Source: an uncultured Gammaproteobacteria bacterium (GTDB lineage Bacteria; Pseudomonadota; Gammaproteobacteria; Arenicellales; JAANXG01). From it: DNA of 64,000 bases. The stretch lies in NCBI GenBank assembly GCA_947258975.1, contig CAMYKK010000015.1, positions 1 to 64,000 on the forward strand, in the 5' to 3' direction. The notes below the pieces were generated by a model. The model ran no database searches, had not been told where the DNA came from, and saw nothing but the letters and a program-made list of their open reading frames with translations. Positions 48,358-59,132 of the stretch are shown here, in pieces. The number at the start of each line of letters is the position of its first letter. Position 1 is the stretch's first letter. Made by a program: the position numbers and the translations under genes.

Positions 48358-49755
48358 TTGAATCCCGCGTCAGAAAAACGATATTTCGGTACCGACGGTG
48401 TGCGGGGGCGCGTGGGTGAGGAGCCGATCACCCCGGAAACGGTGATGAAGCTAGGATGGGCGGCGGGCCGTGCACTGGGCGGTGGCAAGGTCGCGGATGG
48501 CAAAGTCATCATCGGAAAAGACACGCGGGTCTCGGGGTACCTTCTGGAGTCAGCGTTGGAAGCTGGGTTATCAGCAGCGGGAGTTGATATTTCTTTGTTG
48601 GGTCCGATGCCGACCCCGGGGATAGCGTACCTCACTTGCACCGCACGAGCGCTAGCGGGGATCGTGATCAGTGCTTCTCATAACGAGTACGACGACAACG
48701 GCATCAAATTCTTTTCCCCCGACGGTGAAAAGCTGCGGGACGAAGTGGAGTTGGAGATCGAACGTCTCATGCAGCAGCCCATAACGACCGTGCCTTCGGC
48801 GCAGCTCGGTAAGGCGGAGCGGTTCCCAGATGCAGCCGGTCGGTATATCGAATTCTGCAAGAGCGCGATTCCTCATAAGCTCACTTTGAATGGATTGACT
48901 ATTGCTGTTGATTGCGCCCATGGCGCCGCTTATCACGTGGCGCCGAACGTGTTTGCGGAGTTGGGAGCGGAGGTAATTTCGATCGCTAATCGGCCAGATG
49001 GTTTTAATATCAATCGCGATTGCGGATCCACCCATCCGCAAATGCTAATGAATAAGGTACGGGAGTTGGGCGCTGACATTGGCGTGGCGCTTGACGGTGA
49101 TGGTGACCGGGTATTGCTCGTGGATCACAGCGGTGAGCTGGTGGATGGCGATCAGATCTTGTACATCTTAGCGACATCGAGACAAGCGGTGGGTCAATTA
49201 AATGGCGGTGTAGTCGGCACCTTGATGACGAATCTGGGATTAGAGCAGGCGTTCGCGCGCCGCCATATTCCATTTCGTCGTGCGCCGGTGGGCGACCGCT
49301 ACGTGCTGCACCTGCTCAAGCAGGAAAACTGGGACTTGGGAGGCGAATCTTCGGGTCATATCATCTGCCTCGATAAGAGCACCACTGGTGACGGAATAAT
49401 CGCCGCACTGCAGGTTCTGCAAGCGATGGTGGAGCGCCGGCAGTCATTGGCCGAGTTGAAAATCGGTATGGAGGTGTTTCCACAGACCATGATTAACGTG
49501 CGGGTGCCCGGAGAATCGGCGCCCAGGCGCCTGAATATTGAGCATTGTGAAACCATTCAGGCGGCGGTGCGCGCGGCGGAGAGCAAACTGGTGAGTAACG
49601 GACGTATCCTGTTGCGTCCGTCAGGGACTGAACCGGTGATCCGGGTGATGGTCGAGGGCAACGACCCGGAACAAGTCGCGCTCATCGGAAAAGAATTGGC
49701 GGATGTAGTCAGGTCCGCGGCGATGTCCAACGAGCTAAGGCCCACCGCTGTCTAG
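48358..49755 (+). CDS. glmM: Phosphoglucosamine mutase
   Basis: The 465-residue enzyme interconverts glucosamine-6- and -1-phosphate for peptidoglycan and LPS. The phosphoserine is in VISASHNEYDDNG, the magnesium loop is DGDGDRVLL, substrate binding GGESSGHI, and the phosphate loop RPSGTEPVIRVMVEG. TTG start at 48358, without a strong ribosome site. An inverted-repeat element begins at the stop codon, so the extreme C-terminus may have been altered by insertion. Confidence 0.95.
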   Translation: MNPASEKRYFGTDGVRGRVGEEPITPETVMKLGWAAGRALGGGKVADGKVIIGKDTRVSGYLLESALEAGLSAAGVDISLLGPMPTPGIAYLTCTARALAGIVISASHNEYDDNGIKFFSPDGEKLRDEVELEIERLMQQPITTVPSAQLGKAERFPDAAGRYIEFCKSAIPHKLTLNGLTIAVDCAHGAAYHVAPNVFAELGAEVISIANRPDGFNINRDCGSTHPQMLMNKVRELGADIGVALDGDGDRVLLVDHSGELVDGDQILYILATSRQAVGQLNGGVVGTLMTNLGLEQAFARRHIPFRRAPVGDRYVLHLLKQENWDLGGESSGHIICLDKSTTGDGIIAALQVLQAMVERRQSLAELKIGMEVFPQTMINVRVPGESAPRRLNIEHCETIQAAVRAAESKLVSNGRILLRPSGTEPVIRVMVEGNDPEQVALIGKELADVVRSAAMSNELRPTAV

Positions 49756-50056
49756 CTAGTGCCCGTCCATAAACGGGCCATTTTCAGCTAATGGGGGTCG
49801 GAGTGCATTTTTTTAATGCACTCCGACCCCATTACTTCAATTCACCACCGATCTCGTGTTCCGCGTAACGTTCAAATATACTGCTCTGGACGGTGCGTTT
49901 TGCGCGCATTGTTGGCCGCGGTGGGTTTGGTTTTGTTTAAGAAAATCAGTTGGTTGCACTACTGATCATACCAAGACCAGCGAGGCTTTTTATCGCCTGA
50001 ACTGAAAATGTTCTCAGTAAATCAACGCGTTAGCGTTTATGGACGGGCACTAGCTA
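49753..50056. mobile_element. Short inverted-repeat element at the glmM stop codon
   Basis: Perfect 23-bp inverted repeats lie at 49753-49775 and 50034-50056. A palindromic CTAG sits at each outer edge and could be a target duplication, leaving TGCCCGTCCATAAACG as the terminal repeat. Nested CATTTTCAG/CTGAAAATG repeats lie further in. The 304-base unit has no transposase gene, so it looks like a MITE or the fused ends of a deleted insertion sequence. It includes the palindrome at 49794-49830, and its left edge overlaps the glmM TAG. Confidence 0.72.
49794..49830. repeat. REP-like palindrome with 15-bp stem
   Basis: GGGGTCGGAGTGCAT and its complement pair perfectly around a 7-base loop (TTTTTTA). 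This type is abundant in gammaproteobacterial genomes with REP-associated tyrosine transposases; none is in this window. In RNA it could also end the glmM transcript. Confidence 0.75.
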
Positions 50057-50102
50057 TCTGTGGGAGCGGCTTGTAGCCGCGATGATCGTGACAAGATGTC
50101 AT

Positions 50103-50185
50103 TCAGCCGCCCGACCCTGCGACCACGCGCAGTGAAAGTCTCATCGCCGGCATCCGGAGTCTTTGACGCAATATCGGGCTGGGGC
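50103..50185. repeat. Dispersed repeat, copy D
   Basis: This segment, starting CAGCCGCCCGACCCTGCGAC, is similar across about 65 bases to 56674-56740 and shares a GGCATCCGG(A/G) part with copies A and B. It lies upstream of tpiA with no gene. Confidence 0.5.
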
Positions 50186-50330
50186 GTGAAACGCTGAGAA
50201 TACCTCCTTAGACTACGGGGATGGCGCATTGCTTTATAGGGCCGCGGACGGTAACATCGCGCGCGTTTCAAAAACAACCGTAAACTCGAACCAATCCGCC
50301 GATCCCCGAAGAAGACGAGGGAAAACTGTC

Positions 50331-51080
50331 ATGCGTCGCCCCATAGTTGCTGGAAATTGGAAAATGAACGGTACGCGATCCGAGGCTGCAACATTGATCA
50401 GTGGAATAGTGGCCGGAGTCAACAGCGTCAACACTGCCGAAATAGTCGTCTGTCCGCCGTTTACATTGATCTCTGTCGTGGCGGACGCCCTGGCCGGCAG
50501 CGGCATCGGATATGGCGCACAGAATCTCAACGTGCATGACGTCGGGGCCTTTACTGGAGAGGTGTCGGGTCCGATGTTGCGGGATTTGGGATGCACCTAT
50601 GTGATCGTCGGTCATTCGGAACGGCGTGCTCTATACGGCGAGAGCGACGACCTCGTTGCCGACAAATTCCGTGCCGCCCAGCAGCATGGTTTAGTTCCGA
50701 TACTCTGCGTTGGCGAGACTCTCGATCAACGGGAAAAACATCAAACCGAGAAGGTGATAATTAGGCAGCTGGACGCAGTCGTTGACACCGTTGGCATCGA
50801 AGGATTTAACAAAGCGGTGATTGCATACGAGCCGATATGGGCGATTGGCACCGGGATGACCGCGACGCCTGAACAAGCACAAGAGGTGCATCGCTTTATA
50901 CGGGAAAAACTAAGCGGCCTCGACAGGAATATTGCAACGAATCTGCGTTTGCAATACGGCGGTAGCGTAAAGGGGGCAAACGCGCGAGGATTACTCGATC
51001 AACCCGATATCGATGGCGGGCTGATCGGCGGTGCGTCACTGCAAGCCGACGAGTTCCTCAACATCTGTCGCGCTGCATAA
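50331..51080 (+). CDS. tpiA: Triosephosphate isomerase
   Basis: The 249-residue enzyme has substrate lysine K11 in GNWKMNG, the electrophilic His in IVGHSERR, the catalytic Glu in AYEPIWAIGTG, and the phosphate loop YGGSVKGANA. It interconverts dihydroxyacetone phosphate and glyceraldehyde-3-phosphate. The ATG at 50331 has a GAGGGAA ribosome site; the frame is open further upstream but lacks family residues. It is ten bases ahead of secG. Confidence 0.96.
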   Translation: MRRPIVAGNWKMNGTRSEAATLISGIVAGVNSVNTAEIVVCPPFTLISVVADALAGSGIGYGAQNLNVHDVGAFTGEVSGPMLRDLGCTYVIVGHSERRALYGESDDLVADKFRAAQQHGLVPILCVGETLDQREKHQTEKVIIRQLDAVVDTVGIEGFNKAVIAYEPIWAIGTGMTATPEQAQEVHRFIREKLSGLDRNIATNLRLQYGGSVKGANARGLLDQPDIDGGLIGGASLQADEFLNICRAA

Positions 51081-51090
51081 GTAGATTGGA

Positions 51091-51528
51091 ATGGCCAACA
51101 TCTTACTCGTTATTCATGTTCTGAGCGCGGTCGCGATCGTGGTGTTGGTTTTGTTGCAGCAGGGACGCGGTGCGGATATGGGTGCGGCGTTCGGTGGCGG
51201 TTCACAGACCCTATTCGGGGCCCGCGGCTCGGCGACATTCCTGAGTAAGCTCACGACCTGGTTAGCAGCGGTATTCTTTTTTACCAGCATGGGACTGGCC
51301 TACGTGTATACCGGGGCGATCGAGTCACGCAGCGTGACCGAACAAGCGATCCCGCAAACACCGCCCGAACCGGTCCCGCTCGCGCCGGGCCAAGACATTC
51401 CAGCGACGTCCGGACAGGCCGCCCAGGATACTCAGAGCGATGTGCCGGCGGTGCCGCAACCGCGCGGGTCCGAGGGCACGGATGCAAACGATGGCGCCGG
51501 ATCGAGTGATCCGCCGAAGTCACAGTAA
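51091..51528 (+). CDS. secG: Preprotein translocase subunit SecG
   Basis: The 145-residue protein has two membrane helices (about 3-22 and 52-72) with the cytoplasmic loop LLQQGRGADMGAAFGGGSQTLFGARGS, diagnostic of SecG. The C-terminal tail (about 85-145) is a disordered Pro/Gln/Asp/Ser-rich extension, longer than in E. coli (110 residues). SecG assists SecYEG export. It is directly followed by tRNA-Leu, as in E. coli secG-leuU. Confidence 0.94.
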   Translation: MANILLVIHVLSAVAIVVLVLLQQGRGADMGAAFGGGSQTLFGARGSATFLSKLTTWLAAVFFFTSMGLAYVYTGAIESRSVTEQAIPQTPPEPVPLAPGQDIPATSGQAAQDTQSDVPAVPQPRGSEGTDANDGAGSSDPPKSQ

Positions 51529-51531
51529 AGG

Positions 51532-51616
51532 GCCGAAGTGGTGGAATTGGTAGACACGCCGTCTTGAGGGGGCGGTGGCGCGAGCCGTGCCGGTTCGAGT
51601 CCGGCCTTCGGCACCA
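51532..51616 (+). tRNA. tRNA-Leu (GAG anticodon)
   Basis: An 85-base class II tRNA with acceptor stem GCCGAAG/CTTCGGC, encoded CCA, anticodon loop TTGAGGG (anticodon GAG), a long variable arm (about TGGCGCGAGCCGT) and T-loop GGTTCGAGTCC. It begins three bases after the secG stop, matching E. coli leuU in both position and anticodon. Confidence 0.96.
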
Positions 51617-51974
51617 CTGATAAGGAATGCGATACAATTGTCCATAGATAGCTTCGCAGACGAAAACATTTGGTGTGAGCAGCACGTCAAACATCCCAAC
51701 AAGACCAACAGCCCGGGCCGTGGGCGAGGCGTTCCATGGCACGATGCATGGCTTGGGAAGACAGCGCGCCGCACGACTTCTTGCTTTCTTGACTTGCCGC
51801 GGGGCTACACCTAGACTCTGGTGCGGTCTTTAATCTGCGTGTAGTGGGGTACGGCACCCTTAACCACTTGCGTGCGGCTTTACTCACCCCGTGTGCACAC
51901 AGTTGGGGCCGCAGCGCGTCTCACCAGGGGGCGTACGGGAGACGCGTGTCTCGAAATACGAAGTTGAGAGCGTA
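51617..51974 (+). promoter_or_regulatory. nuo leader region with sigma-70-like promoter
   Basis: About 360 bases lie between the tRNA and nuoA. TTGACT (51789-51794), a 17-base spacer and TAGACT (51812-51817) make a good promoter about 160 bases before nuoA, implying a long 5' leader. No second tRNA or riboswitch was recognised in the rest. Confidence 0.55.
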
Positions 51975-52331
51975 ATGCTACAGAACTACGTCCCGATTCT
52001 GATATTTCTTGGCATCGGCGCGATCGTCGGCATCGGGGCCATCGCGTTCAGCCGGGTTATCGCCCCCAGCAAGCCTACGCACGAGAAGGGGTCGCCCTAC
52101 GAGTGCGGCTTCGAGGCATTCGAAGATTCGCGCATGAAATTCGATGTGCGCTTTTACCTGGTCGCAATTCTATTCATAATCTTCGATCTTGAGATCGCAT
52201 TCCTGTTTCCGTGGGCGGTGGTGTTGGACGAGATCGGCATGTTTGGATTTTTGTCGATGATGTTGTTCCTAGGGATCTTGGTGGTCGGATTCATATACGA
52301 ATGGGTAAAGGGTGCTTTGGAGTGGGAGTAG
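51975..52331 (+). CDS. nuoA: NADH-quinone oxidoreductase subunit A
   Basis: The 118-residue membrane subunit has three helices and the conserved loop [25 protein letters not shown] containing the subunit A Cys. The ATG at 51975 has a GAGAG site and fits the family; an open frame upstream adds 28 unrelated residues. It is first of the nuo operon. Confidence 0.95.
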   Translation: MLQNYVPILIFLGIGAIVGIGAIAFSRVIAPSKPTHEKGSPYECGFEAFEDSRMKFDVRFYLVAILFIIFDLEIAFLFPWAVVLDEIGMFGFLSMMLFLGILVVGFIYEWVKGALEWE

Positions 52332-52334
52332 GAC

Positions 52335-52811
52335 GTGTCTATCGAAGGCATACTTGAACAAGGTTGGGTCACCACGACCGCAGACAAGCTGATCAACTGG
52401 ACGCGAACCAGTTCGATGTGGCCGGTGACATTCGGACTCGCGTGCTGCGCGGTCGAAATGATGCAGGCCGGGGCGTCACGGTATGATCTCGATCGCTTCG
52501 GCATCATGTTTCGTCCCAGTCCCCGGCAATCGGACGTGATGATTGTCGCCGGCACCCTCGTCAACAAAATGGCACCGGCATTGCGTAAAGTCTACGATCA
52601 AATGCCGGAACCCAAGTGGGTGATCTCCATGGGATCGTGCGCCAACGGTGGAGGTTACTATCACTATTCTTATGCTGTGGTTCGTGGTTGTGATCGAATC
52701 ATCCCAGTGGATGTCTATGTGCCGGGGTGCCCACCCACGGCTGAGGCGTTGTTATACGGTATTCTTCAACTTCAGAAGAAGATCCGCCGTACCAACACGA
52801 TTGCTCGTTAG
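52335..52811 (+). CDS. nuoB: NADH-quinone oxidoreductase subunit B
   Basis: The 158-residue subunit holds cluster N2 through C37, C38 ([10 protein letters not shown]), C102 (GSCANGGG) and C132 (PGCPPTAE), the site that passes electrons to quinone. GTG start, three bases after nuoA. Confidence 0.96.
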   Translation: MSIEGILEQGWVTTTADKLINWTRTSSMWPVTFGLACCAVEMMQAGASRYDLDRFGIMFRPSPRQSDVMIVAGTLVNKMAPALRKVYDQMPEPKWVISMGSCANGGGYYHYSYAVVRGCDRIIPVDVYVPGCPPTAEALLYGILQLQKKIRRTNTIAR

Positions 52812-52827
52812 CGGACGTTAACGAAGT

Positions 52828-53436
52828 ATGGCGACTTGTGAGGTAATCGCGGCACGCGCCACCCAGCTACTCGGAGATGCTATCGTAAGCACCAACGAGC
52901 ATCGCGGTGAAATCACATTTGAGGTCGACGCCTCCCGCGTAAAAATGGTGTGCGAATCGTTTCGCGACAACCCATCGTTACAATGTGAAGAATTGATTGA
53001 CCTATGCGGCGTGGATTATTCGACCTATGGACAGGAGGATCCGAGTGTGCCGCAACCGGCTATGCGCTACGCGGTCGTCTATCACCTGCTGTCCGTAGGC
53101 CACAATCACCGCGTCCGCCTCAAGGCCTTTATCGGCGACGATGCGCCGGTAATCGATTCCGTCGTGGACGTATGGGCGTCAGCGAACTGGTTCGAACGCG
53201 AGGCGTTTGACCTGTTCGGTATTGTCTTCGCAGGCCACCCGGATCTTCGCAGAATACTCACCGATTATGGCTTTATCGGGCATCCGTTCCGCAAGGATTT
53301 TCCATTGATTGGCAACGTCGAGATGCGTTACGACCCGGAAAAGGGTCGGGTGGTATATCAACCGGTCACCATCGATGCGCGCACCCTGGTGCCGCGGGTT
53401 ATACGAGAGGAGGGCTTCGGTGACCGAAATTCGTAA
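52828..53436 (+). CDS. nuoC: NADH-quinone oxidoreductase subunit C
   Basis: The 202-residue peripheral-arm subunit shows [55 protein letters not shown], the 30-kDa subunit signature. It is separate from NuoD, not fused as in E. coli. The end overlaps nuoD by 17 bases. Confidence 0.95.
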   Translation: MATCEVIAARATQLLGDAIVSTNEHRGEITFEVDASRVKMVCESFRDNPSLQCEELIDLCGVDYSTYGQEDPSVPQPAMRYAVVYHLLSVGHNHRVRLKAFIGDDAPVIDSVVDVWASANWFEREAFDLFGIVFAGHPDLRRILTDYGFIGHPFRKDFPLIGNVEMRYDPEKGRVVYQPVTIDARTLVPRVIREEGFGDRNS

Positions 53437-54673
53437 CTACACGATGAATTTTGGCCCCCAACACCCCGCAGCACATGGGGTGTTGAGGTTGGTCATGGAA
53501 ATGGATGGAGAGGTGATTGAGCGCCTCGACCCACATATCGGATTGTTGCATAGGGGCACCGAAAAACTCGCGGAGCATAAACCTTTCAACCAAAGCATTG
53601 GTTACATGGACCGCCTGGACTACGTATCCATGATGTGCAACGAGCACGGGTATGTTCGCGCGATCGAAAAATTGCTGGGCATTGAGCCACCGGAACGCGC
53701 GCAATATATAAGGGTGATGTTCGACGAGATCACGCGCATCTTGAATCACTTGTTGTGGTTGGGCACCCACGGGCTCGATCTGGGGGCGATGACTATGTTC
53801 CTATATTGCTTCCGGGAACGGGAAGATCTCATGGACTGTTACGAAGCTGTGTCCGGAGCGCGTATGCACGCCACTTATTACCGCCCCGGCGGCGTGTACC
53901 GTGATCTTCCCAATCAGATGCCGCAATACGAGCCGACCAAAATACACGGCAAGAAAGACGTGGCGCGCATGAACGAGGTCCGGCAGGGTTCTCTGCTCGA
54001 TTTCATCTGGGACTTCACTGAACGTTTTCCAGGATGTGTGGACGACTATGAAACCCTGTTGACCGATAATCGGATCTGGAAGCAACGCACTGTCGGTATT
54101 GGCGTCGTGACCCCCGAGCGCGCGTTACAGCTGGGATTTAGCGGTGTGATGTTGCGTGGCTCCGGGATCGAATGGGATCTGCGCAAAAAGCAGCCCTATG
54201 CCGCTTACGATCGCATGGATTTCGACATTCCGGTAGGTGTCGGCGGGGATTGTTATGATCGTTATTTGGTGCGCATCGAAGAGATGCGGCAGTCGAACCG
54301 TATTATCCGTCAGTGCGTACGTTGGTTGAAACAAAATCCCGGTCCAGTCATGGCCGAGAACCGTAAGATTTCGCCACCAAGCCGTGCCGAGATGAAGGGT
54401 GATATGGAATCATTGATCCACCACTTCAAATTATTTACCGAAGGATATTGTGTTCCAGAGGGAGAGGCGTATGCGGCGGTAGAAGCCCCCAAAGGCGAAT
54501 TCGGTTGTTACGTGATATCGGACGGCGCCAACAAACCCTACCGTCTAAAAATTCGTGCTCCCGGTTTCGCCCATCTTGCTTCTATCCACGAGATGTGTCG
54601 CGGCCATATGCTGGCCGATGTGGTAGCGGTTATCGGTACTCAGGACATCGTATTTGGAGAGATTGACAGGTAA
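53420..54673 (+). CDS. nuoD: NADH-quinone oxidoreductase subunit D
   Basis: The 417-residue 49-kDa subunit lines the quinone pocket with NuoB. It has [14 protein letters not shown] (the quinone-site HxxxH region), [24 protein letters not shown] and the C-terminal [12 protein letters not shown] at 53420 with GAGGAGGG is chosen; an ATG frame upstream would extend far into nuoC. Confidence 0.95.
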   Translation: MTEIRNYTMNFGPQHPAAHGVLRLVMEMDGEVIERLDPHIGLLHRGTEKLAEHKPFNQSIGYMDRLDYVSMMCNEHGYVRAIEKLLGIEPPERAQYIRVMFDEITRILNHLLWLGTHGLDLGAMTMFLYCFREREDLMDCYEAVSGARMHATYYRPGGVYRDLPNQMPQYEPTKIHGKKDVARMNEVRQGSLLDFIWDFTERFPGCVDDYETLLTDNRIWKQRTVGIGVVTPERALQLGFSGVMLRGSGIEWDLRKKQPYAAYDRMDFDIPVGVGGDCYDRYLVRIEEMRQSNRIIRQCVRWLKQNPGPVMAENRKISPPSRAEMKGDMESLIHHFKLFTEGYCVPEGEAYAAVEAPKGEFGCYVISDGANKPYRLKIRAPGFAHLASIHEMCRGHMLADVVAVIGTQDIVFGEIDR

Positions 54674-54678
54674 CCAAG

Positions 54679-55161
54679 ATGTTATCCGAGCAGGCCGTAA
54701 ACGAGATCAATCGTGAGATCGATAAATATCCCACGGAACAAAAACAGGCGGCGCTGATGGCCACGCTCAGCATTGCGCAGCGCGAGGTAGGCCATCTGAG
54801 CAAAGAGGTGATGGACTGGGTTGCCGGATTCTTGAATGTACCGCCGATTCGTGTGCGTGAGGTTGCGACATTTTATTCCATGTATGATTTGGAGCCGGTT
54901 GGAAAGCGGAAGATCTGTGTGTGCACCAATATCTCCTGCATGCTCCGCGGGTCCGATGAAGTAATTCAACATATCGAGAAGCGGCTTGGTATCAAGGTCG
55001 GGGAAACGACGCCTGACGGCGGGATAACCCTCACGGAAGTCGAGTGCCTCGGTGCGTGTGCAGACGCGCCGATGATGCAGATCGGTGATGATTACCTCGA
55101 AAACCTGACCCCGGATCGAATCGACGCAATCCTGGATCAATTGGAGACCACCAATGCCTGA
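54679..55161 (+). CDS. nuoE: NADH-quinone oxidoreductase subunit E
   Basis: The 160-residue 24-kDa subunit has a thioredoxin-like [2Fe-2S] site (N1a) with C82, C87 (CTNISC), C123 and C127 (CLGAC). It pairs with NuoF in the NADH module. It starts five bases after nuoD and overlaps nuoF by eight. Confidence 0.95.
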   Translation: MLSEQAVNEINREIDKYPTEQKQAALMATLSIAQREVGHLSKEVMDWVAGFLNVPPIRVREVATFYSMYDLEPVGKRKICVCTNISCMLRGSDEVIQHIEKRLGIKVGETTPDGGITLTEVECLGACADAPMMQIGDDYLENLTPDRIDAILDQLETTNA

Positions 55162-56455
55162 AGTGCGAGTGTGCCTGCCGCAGCCCGGAGTCGAGAAACC
55201 CTGGACCCTGGCGTCCTATCGAAGTACCGGTGGATATCAGGCGTGGGAACAGATACTCCGGGAAAAGACGACTGCAGATGAGATCATCGAACAGATCAAG
55301 GCCTCCGGATTGCGTGGCCGTGGCGGTGCCGGTTTTCCCACCGGGCTGAAGATGACTTTCATGCCGCGCAGCACACCGGGCCAGAAATATCTGGTTTGCA
55401 ACTCCGATGAGGGCGAGCCTGGGACGTGCAAGGATCGCGACATCCTGCGTTTCAACCCGCATGCCTTGATCGAGGGTATGGCGATCTCCGGGTATGCGAT
55501 TGGCGCTAGCGTCGGCTACAACTACATCCGTGGTGAGTTTGTCGAGCCGTATCAGCGGTTTGAGCAAGCGCTGAACGAGGCCCGCGACGCTGGGTTACTC
55601 GGTACCGACATCCTCGGCACCGGGGTCGATTTTGATATCCACACCCATCGCGGTGCCGGCGCGTATATCTGTGGTGAAGAAACGGCGTTATTAGAGTCCA
55701 TTGAGGGCAAGAAGGGTCAGCCGAGATTTAAACCTCCGTTTCCGGCGCAATACGGCCTGTTCGGCCGGCCGACGACCGTCAACAATACCGAGACTCTGGC
55801 CTCCCTGCCCACCATCATGCGTAACGGTGGTCAATGGTTCTTGGAATTAGGGTTGCCGAACAACGGCGGCACCAAGATTTTCTCGATCTCCGGGCATGTC
55901 AATAAGCCCGGGAACTTTGAAGTCCCAATGGGTACGCCGTTCGTCGAGCTGTTGGATATGGCCGGCGGCGTTCGTGAAGGAAAAAAGCTCAAAGCAGTGA
56001 TCCCAGGCGGTTCCTCGGTTCCGGTCATGCCGGCGGATGTCGTCATGGGCTGCAACATGGATTATGACTCGTTGGCAAAGGCGGGTTCCATGCTTGGCGC
56101 CGGGTCGGTAATCGTCATGGATGAAGATACATGCATGGTGCGGGTGTTAGAGCGGATTGCCTATTTCTACTACGAGGAATCTTGCGGACAATGTACGCCC
56201 TGCCGCGAAGGCACGGGTTGGCTATACCGTACTATTCACCGCATCCGTGCGGGGAAGGGCCGGCCGGAGGATCTCGATATGCTCGTGGATTTGGCCAACC
56301 GTATCGAGGGCCGCACCATCTGTGCTTTAGGTGATGCTGCTGCGTGGCCGGTTCAGAGTTTCCTCAAACATTTTCGCGGCGAGTTTGAGGCGATGATAAC
56401 GCCCAGGCAGCGTAGACCGGCCAATCTGCGGCAAACGGAAGCGGCAATCTATTAA
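55154..56455 (+). CDS. nuoF: NADH-quinone oxidoreductase subunit F
   Basis: The 433-residue 51-kDa subunit binds NADH and [33 protein letters not shown] and [17 protein letters not shown]. The N3 [4Fe-4S] cluster uses [15 protein letters not shown] and a later Cys in RTICALGD. It is followed by an unusual 309-base non-coding spacer before nuoG. Confidence 0.96.
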   Translation: MPEVRVCLPQPGVEKPWTLASYRSTGGYQAWEQILREKTTADEIIEQIKASGLRGRGGAGFPTGLKMTFMPRSTPGQKYLVCNSDEGEPGTCKDRDILRFNPHALIEGMAISGYAIGASVGYNYIRGEFVEPYQRFEQALNEARDAGLLGTDILGTGVDFDIHTHRGAGAYICGEETALLESIEGKKGQPRFKPPFPAQYGLFGRPTTVNNTETLASLPTIMRNGGQWFLELGLPNNGGTKIFSISGHVNKPGNFEVPMGTPFVELLDMAGGVREGKKLKAVIPGGSSVPVMPADVVMGCNMDYDSLAKAGSMLGAGSVIVMDEDTCMVRVLERIAYFYYEESCGQCTPCREGTGWLYRTIHRIRAGKGRPEDLDMLVDLANRIEGRTICALGDAAAWPVQSFLKHFRGEFEAMITPRQRRPANLRQTEAAIY

Positions 56456-56764
56456 CCCGAATACGGCACCCAGGCGGCAAGAGAAAGGAGCTAACAAGTT
56501 GTTTGCAATAATAAATTTGATCAATGCCCGGGGTAAGAATTCGCCCACGAGTATGTGCCTATCCCGGCGTTGGCGCGGCCGTGAACGCCCGGATTTGCGC
56601 TTCGGGCAAGCTAAAAGCGGGAGTCGTAGTCACGGACTCCGACCCCTACTCTTCATTGCTCCGGCGCGGCCCCCGGCCGCCCGACACTGCGGCTACGCGC
56701 AGCACAAGTCCCATCGCCATTGTCTGGGATCCTTGATGTGGTACACGGGCTAAAGGGATCACAA
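56456..56764. repeat. Repeat-bearing spacer between nuoF and nuoG
   Basis: These 309 bases interrupt an otherwise tight operon and hold no gene. They contain a GGAGTC/GACTCC hairpin (56620-56640) leading into CGACCCC, the shared REP core, then a segment (about 56666-56755) similar to dispersed copies A and D, including CACTGCG.CTACGCGCAG. The nuoG ribosome site (AAAGGGATCAC) lies at the right edge. Confidence 0.72.
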
Positions 56765-59128
56765 ATGCCAACCATTGAGATTGACGGCAGAACACTGGAG
56801 GTCGAAGCAGGAAAGATGGTGATACAGGCCGCTGATGAGGCCGGCATTTACATCCCGCGTTTTTGTTATCACTCAAAGCTTTCTATTGCGGCCAATTGCC
56901 GCATGTGTATGGTGGAGATCGAGAAGGCCCCCAAGCCGATGCCTGCTTGCGCAACTCCGATCACCGACGGGATGAAGATATTCACCGCTTCGCCCGTGGC
57001 GGTAGAGGCTCAGAAGGGGACGATGGAATTTCTGTTAATCAACCATCCTCTCGACTGCCCGGTGTGTGACCAAGGTGGCGAGTGTCCGTTGCAGGACCAA
57101 GCCATGGGTTACGGTAAGGATGTGTCCAGATTCACCGAGAATAAGCGCGTCGTGAAAGACAAGGACATCGGCCCCCTCATCGCAACCGAAATGACGCGGT
57201 GTATACACTGCACTCGCTGTGTACGATATGGCCAGGAGATTGCCGGAATCATGGAACTCGGGGCCACCGGCCGTGGCGAGCACATGGAGATCGGCGCCTA
57301 CGTGGGCCGCACCGTCGATTCAGAACTTTCGGGGAACATGGTCGATCTGTGTCCCGTGGGCGCGCTGACGAATAAGCCTTACCGGTTTACGGCCCGGGCC
57401 TGGGAGTTGGTCGCCGGGTTAGGAGTCAGTCCCCACGACTGCGTCGGCTCGAATCTTGAGATGCACAGCTTGCGTAATGTCGTCAAGCGTGTGCTACCGG
57501 CTGAAAATGATGAGATCAACGAGTGTTGGTTGTCTGATCGTGATCGCTTTAGTTACCAATCTTTTGATAGCGAAGACCGTTTGCTGGTCCCGAAGATACA
57601 AGAGGCAGGTAAGTGGTTAGAAACGGACTGGGAGACTGCCCTCCGCTATACGGTGCAAGGCATTAGAGCTGTGCTACAACACCATAGTGCACAACAAGTG
57701 GGGGCGCTCGTGAGCCCCACTGCGACCCTGGAGGAGTTTTATTTAATACAGAAGTTGATGCGGTCCTTCGGGTGTCACAACGTCGACCACCGCTTGCGGC
57801 AGTCGGATTTCAGCGATGATGACATCGCACCGTTGTTTCCTGCTTTGGGATCGTCTATCCAACAACTGGAGCAGGCCGAGGCAATTTTGTTGATTGGAGC
57901 CAACATCCGGAAGGATCAGCCGCTGTTGGGTTTGCGTGTACGCAAGGCTTATCTGCGAGGCGCACGCATCATGGCCATAAACAGCATGGATTACCCATTT
58001 CATTTTGGTCTTGCCGGTAAGGCAGTTGTCGCCCCTGAACAGTTACCCTACGTATTGGCCCGTGTAGTGGCGGCGATGGGAGACGGAGGAGAATTGCCCC
58101 CGGGCCTGCGTGCCTGGGCCGTGGATGCGCCGACGCAGACCGAGCGCAAGATAGCCGACGATCTAAAAAAAGCCGGCGAAAACGCGCATATCATCTTAGG
58201 TCTTTCGGCCATTGCGCATCCTTCGTTTTCGGTATTGCGAGGTTTGGCGCAGGCGATTCACGCTCTGACCGGGGCCCGATTCGGGACGGTATCGGAGGCC
58301 AACAGCCCAGCCGGGTGGCTGGCGGGTTGCGTCCCACACCGCGGGCCGCTCGCTCAGGGCGTTGGTGATGGCGGTATGCATGCCGTTGACATGCTTCGTG
58401 ATCCTCGCAAGGCCTATCTGCTGCTCGGCGTGGAACCTGAATACGATTGTCTCGAAAGCCGGTTCGCGGGGGAGGCGATGGCATCTGCCGAATTCGTGGT
58501 GCGGATGACGGCGTTTGACATTGAAGACGGCCGTCCCGGTGATGTCTTGCTGCCGATCGTTCCGTTCAGTGAGACCTCAGGCACCTACGTGAACTGCGAG
58601 GGACGCGCACAAAGTACGGCCGCGGTAGTGGCGCCGAAAGGTGAGGCACGGCCGTTATGGAAGGTGCTGCGCGTACTTGGCAACCTGTTGGACCAACCAG
58701 GCTTTGATTACATGTCCTCACAGGAGGTCCGGCGGGAGTTGACATGGGACAGTGATATTTCCTCCAGCCCGGACGGCGGTACGCGGCGGCTGAGCGAGCC
58801 CGCCACGCGGGCAAACGGCAAAGGTATCGATGTTGAGCGAGTGGTAGACGTGCCATTATATAAAGTCGATCAGTACGTACGACGGGCACCGGCGCTACAG
58901 GCCACGAGGGACACGCCGGTACCGGCGGCGTACATGAACTCGGAACAAGCCAGCAAATTGACGGTAGTAAACGGCGACCGTATTCATGCACACATGGGTG
59001 AGTCGAGCATCGAACTCAATCTGATCATTGACGAACGTGTGCCGACGCACAGCGTTTACATCCCGTCGGGTTACCCGGAGACGGCGCCCCTGGGGGGGGT
59101 GGGTATGGTCCGAATCGTGAAGGTGTAA
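56765..59128 (+). CDS. nuoG: NADH-quinone oxidoreductase subunit G
   Basis: The 787-residue 75-kDa subunit has an N-terminal [2Fe-2S] ferredoxin domain ([22 protein letters not shown] with a later CATP), the HxxCxxC-type [15 protein letters not shown], a [4Fe-4S] site [13 protein letters not shown], and a C-terminal molybdopterin oxidoreductase-like domain. The ATG at 56765 follows the spacer described above; an alternative start at 56720 is unlikely. Confidence 0.95.
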   Translation: MPTIEIDGRTLEVEAGKMVIQAADEAGIYIPRFCYHSKLSIAANCRMCMVEIEKAPKPMPACATPITDGMKIFTASPVAVEAQKGTMEFLLINHPLDCPVCDQGGECPLQDQAMGYGKDVSRFTENKRVVKDKDIGPLIATEMTRCIHCTRCVRYGQEIAGIMELGATGRGEHMEIGAYVGRTVDSELSGNMVDLCPVGALTNKPYRFTARAWELVAGLGVSPHDCVGSNLEMHSLRNVVKRVLPAENDEINECWLSDRDRFSYQSFDSEDRLLVPKIQEAGKWLETDWETALRYTVQGIRAVLQHHSAQQVGALVSPTATLEEFYLIQKLMRSFGCHNVDHRLRQSDFSDDDIAPLFPALGSSIQQLEQAEAILLIGANIRKDQPLLGLRVRKAYLRGARIMAINSMDYPFHFGLAGKAVVAPEQLPYVLARVVAAMGDGGELPPGLRAWAVDAPTQTERKIADDLKKAGENAHIILGLSAIAHPSFSVLRGLAQAIHALTGARFGTVSEANSPAGWLAGCVPHRGPLAQGVGDGGMHAVDMLRDPRKAYLLLGVEPEYDCLESRFAGEAMASAEFVVRMTAFDIEDGRPGDVLLPIVPFSETSGTYVNCEGRAQSTAAVVAPKGEARPLWKVLRVLGNLLDQPGFDYMSSQEVRRELTWDSDISSSPDGGTRRLSEPATRANGKGIDVERVVDVPLYKVDQYVRRAPALQATRDTPVPAAYMNSEQASKLTVVNGDRIHAHMGESSIELNLIIDERVPTHSVYIPSGYPETAPLGGVGMVRIVKV

Positions 59129-59132
59129 ACAG

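Noticed and set aside
49753-50056. Complete insertion sequence
   Set aside because: Inverted ends are present but the unit is only 304 bases and encodes no transposase.
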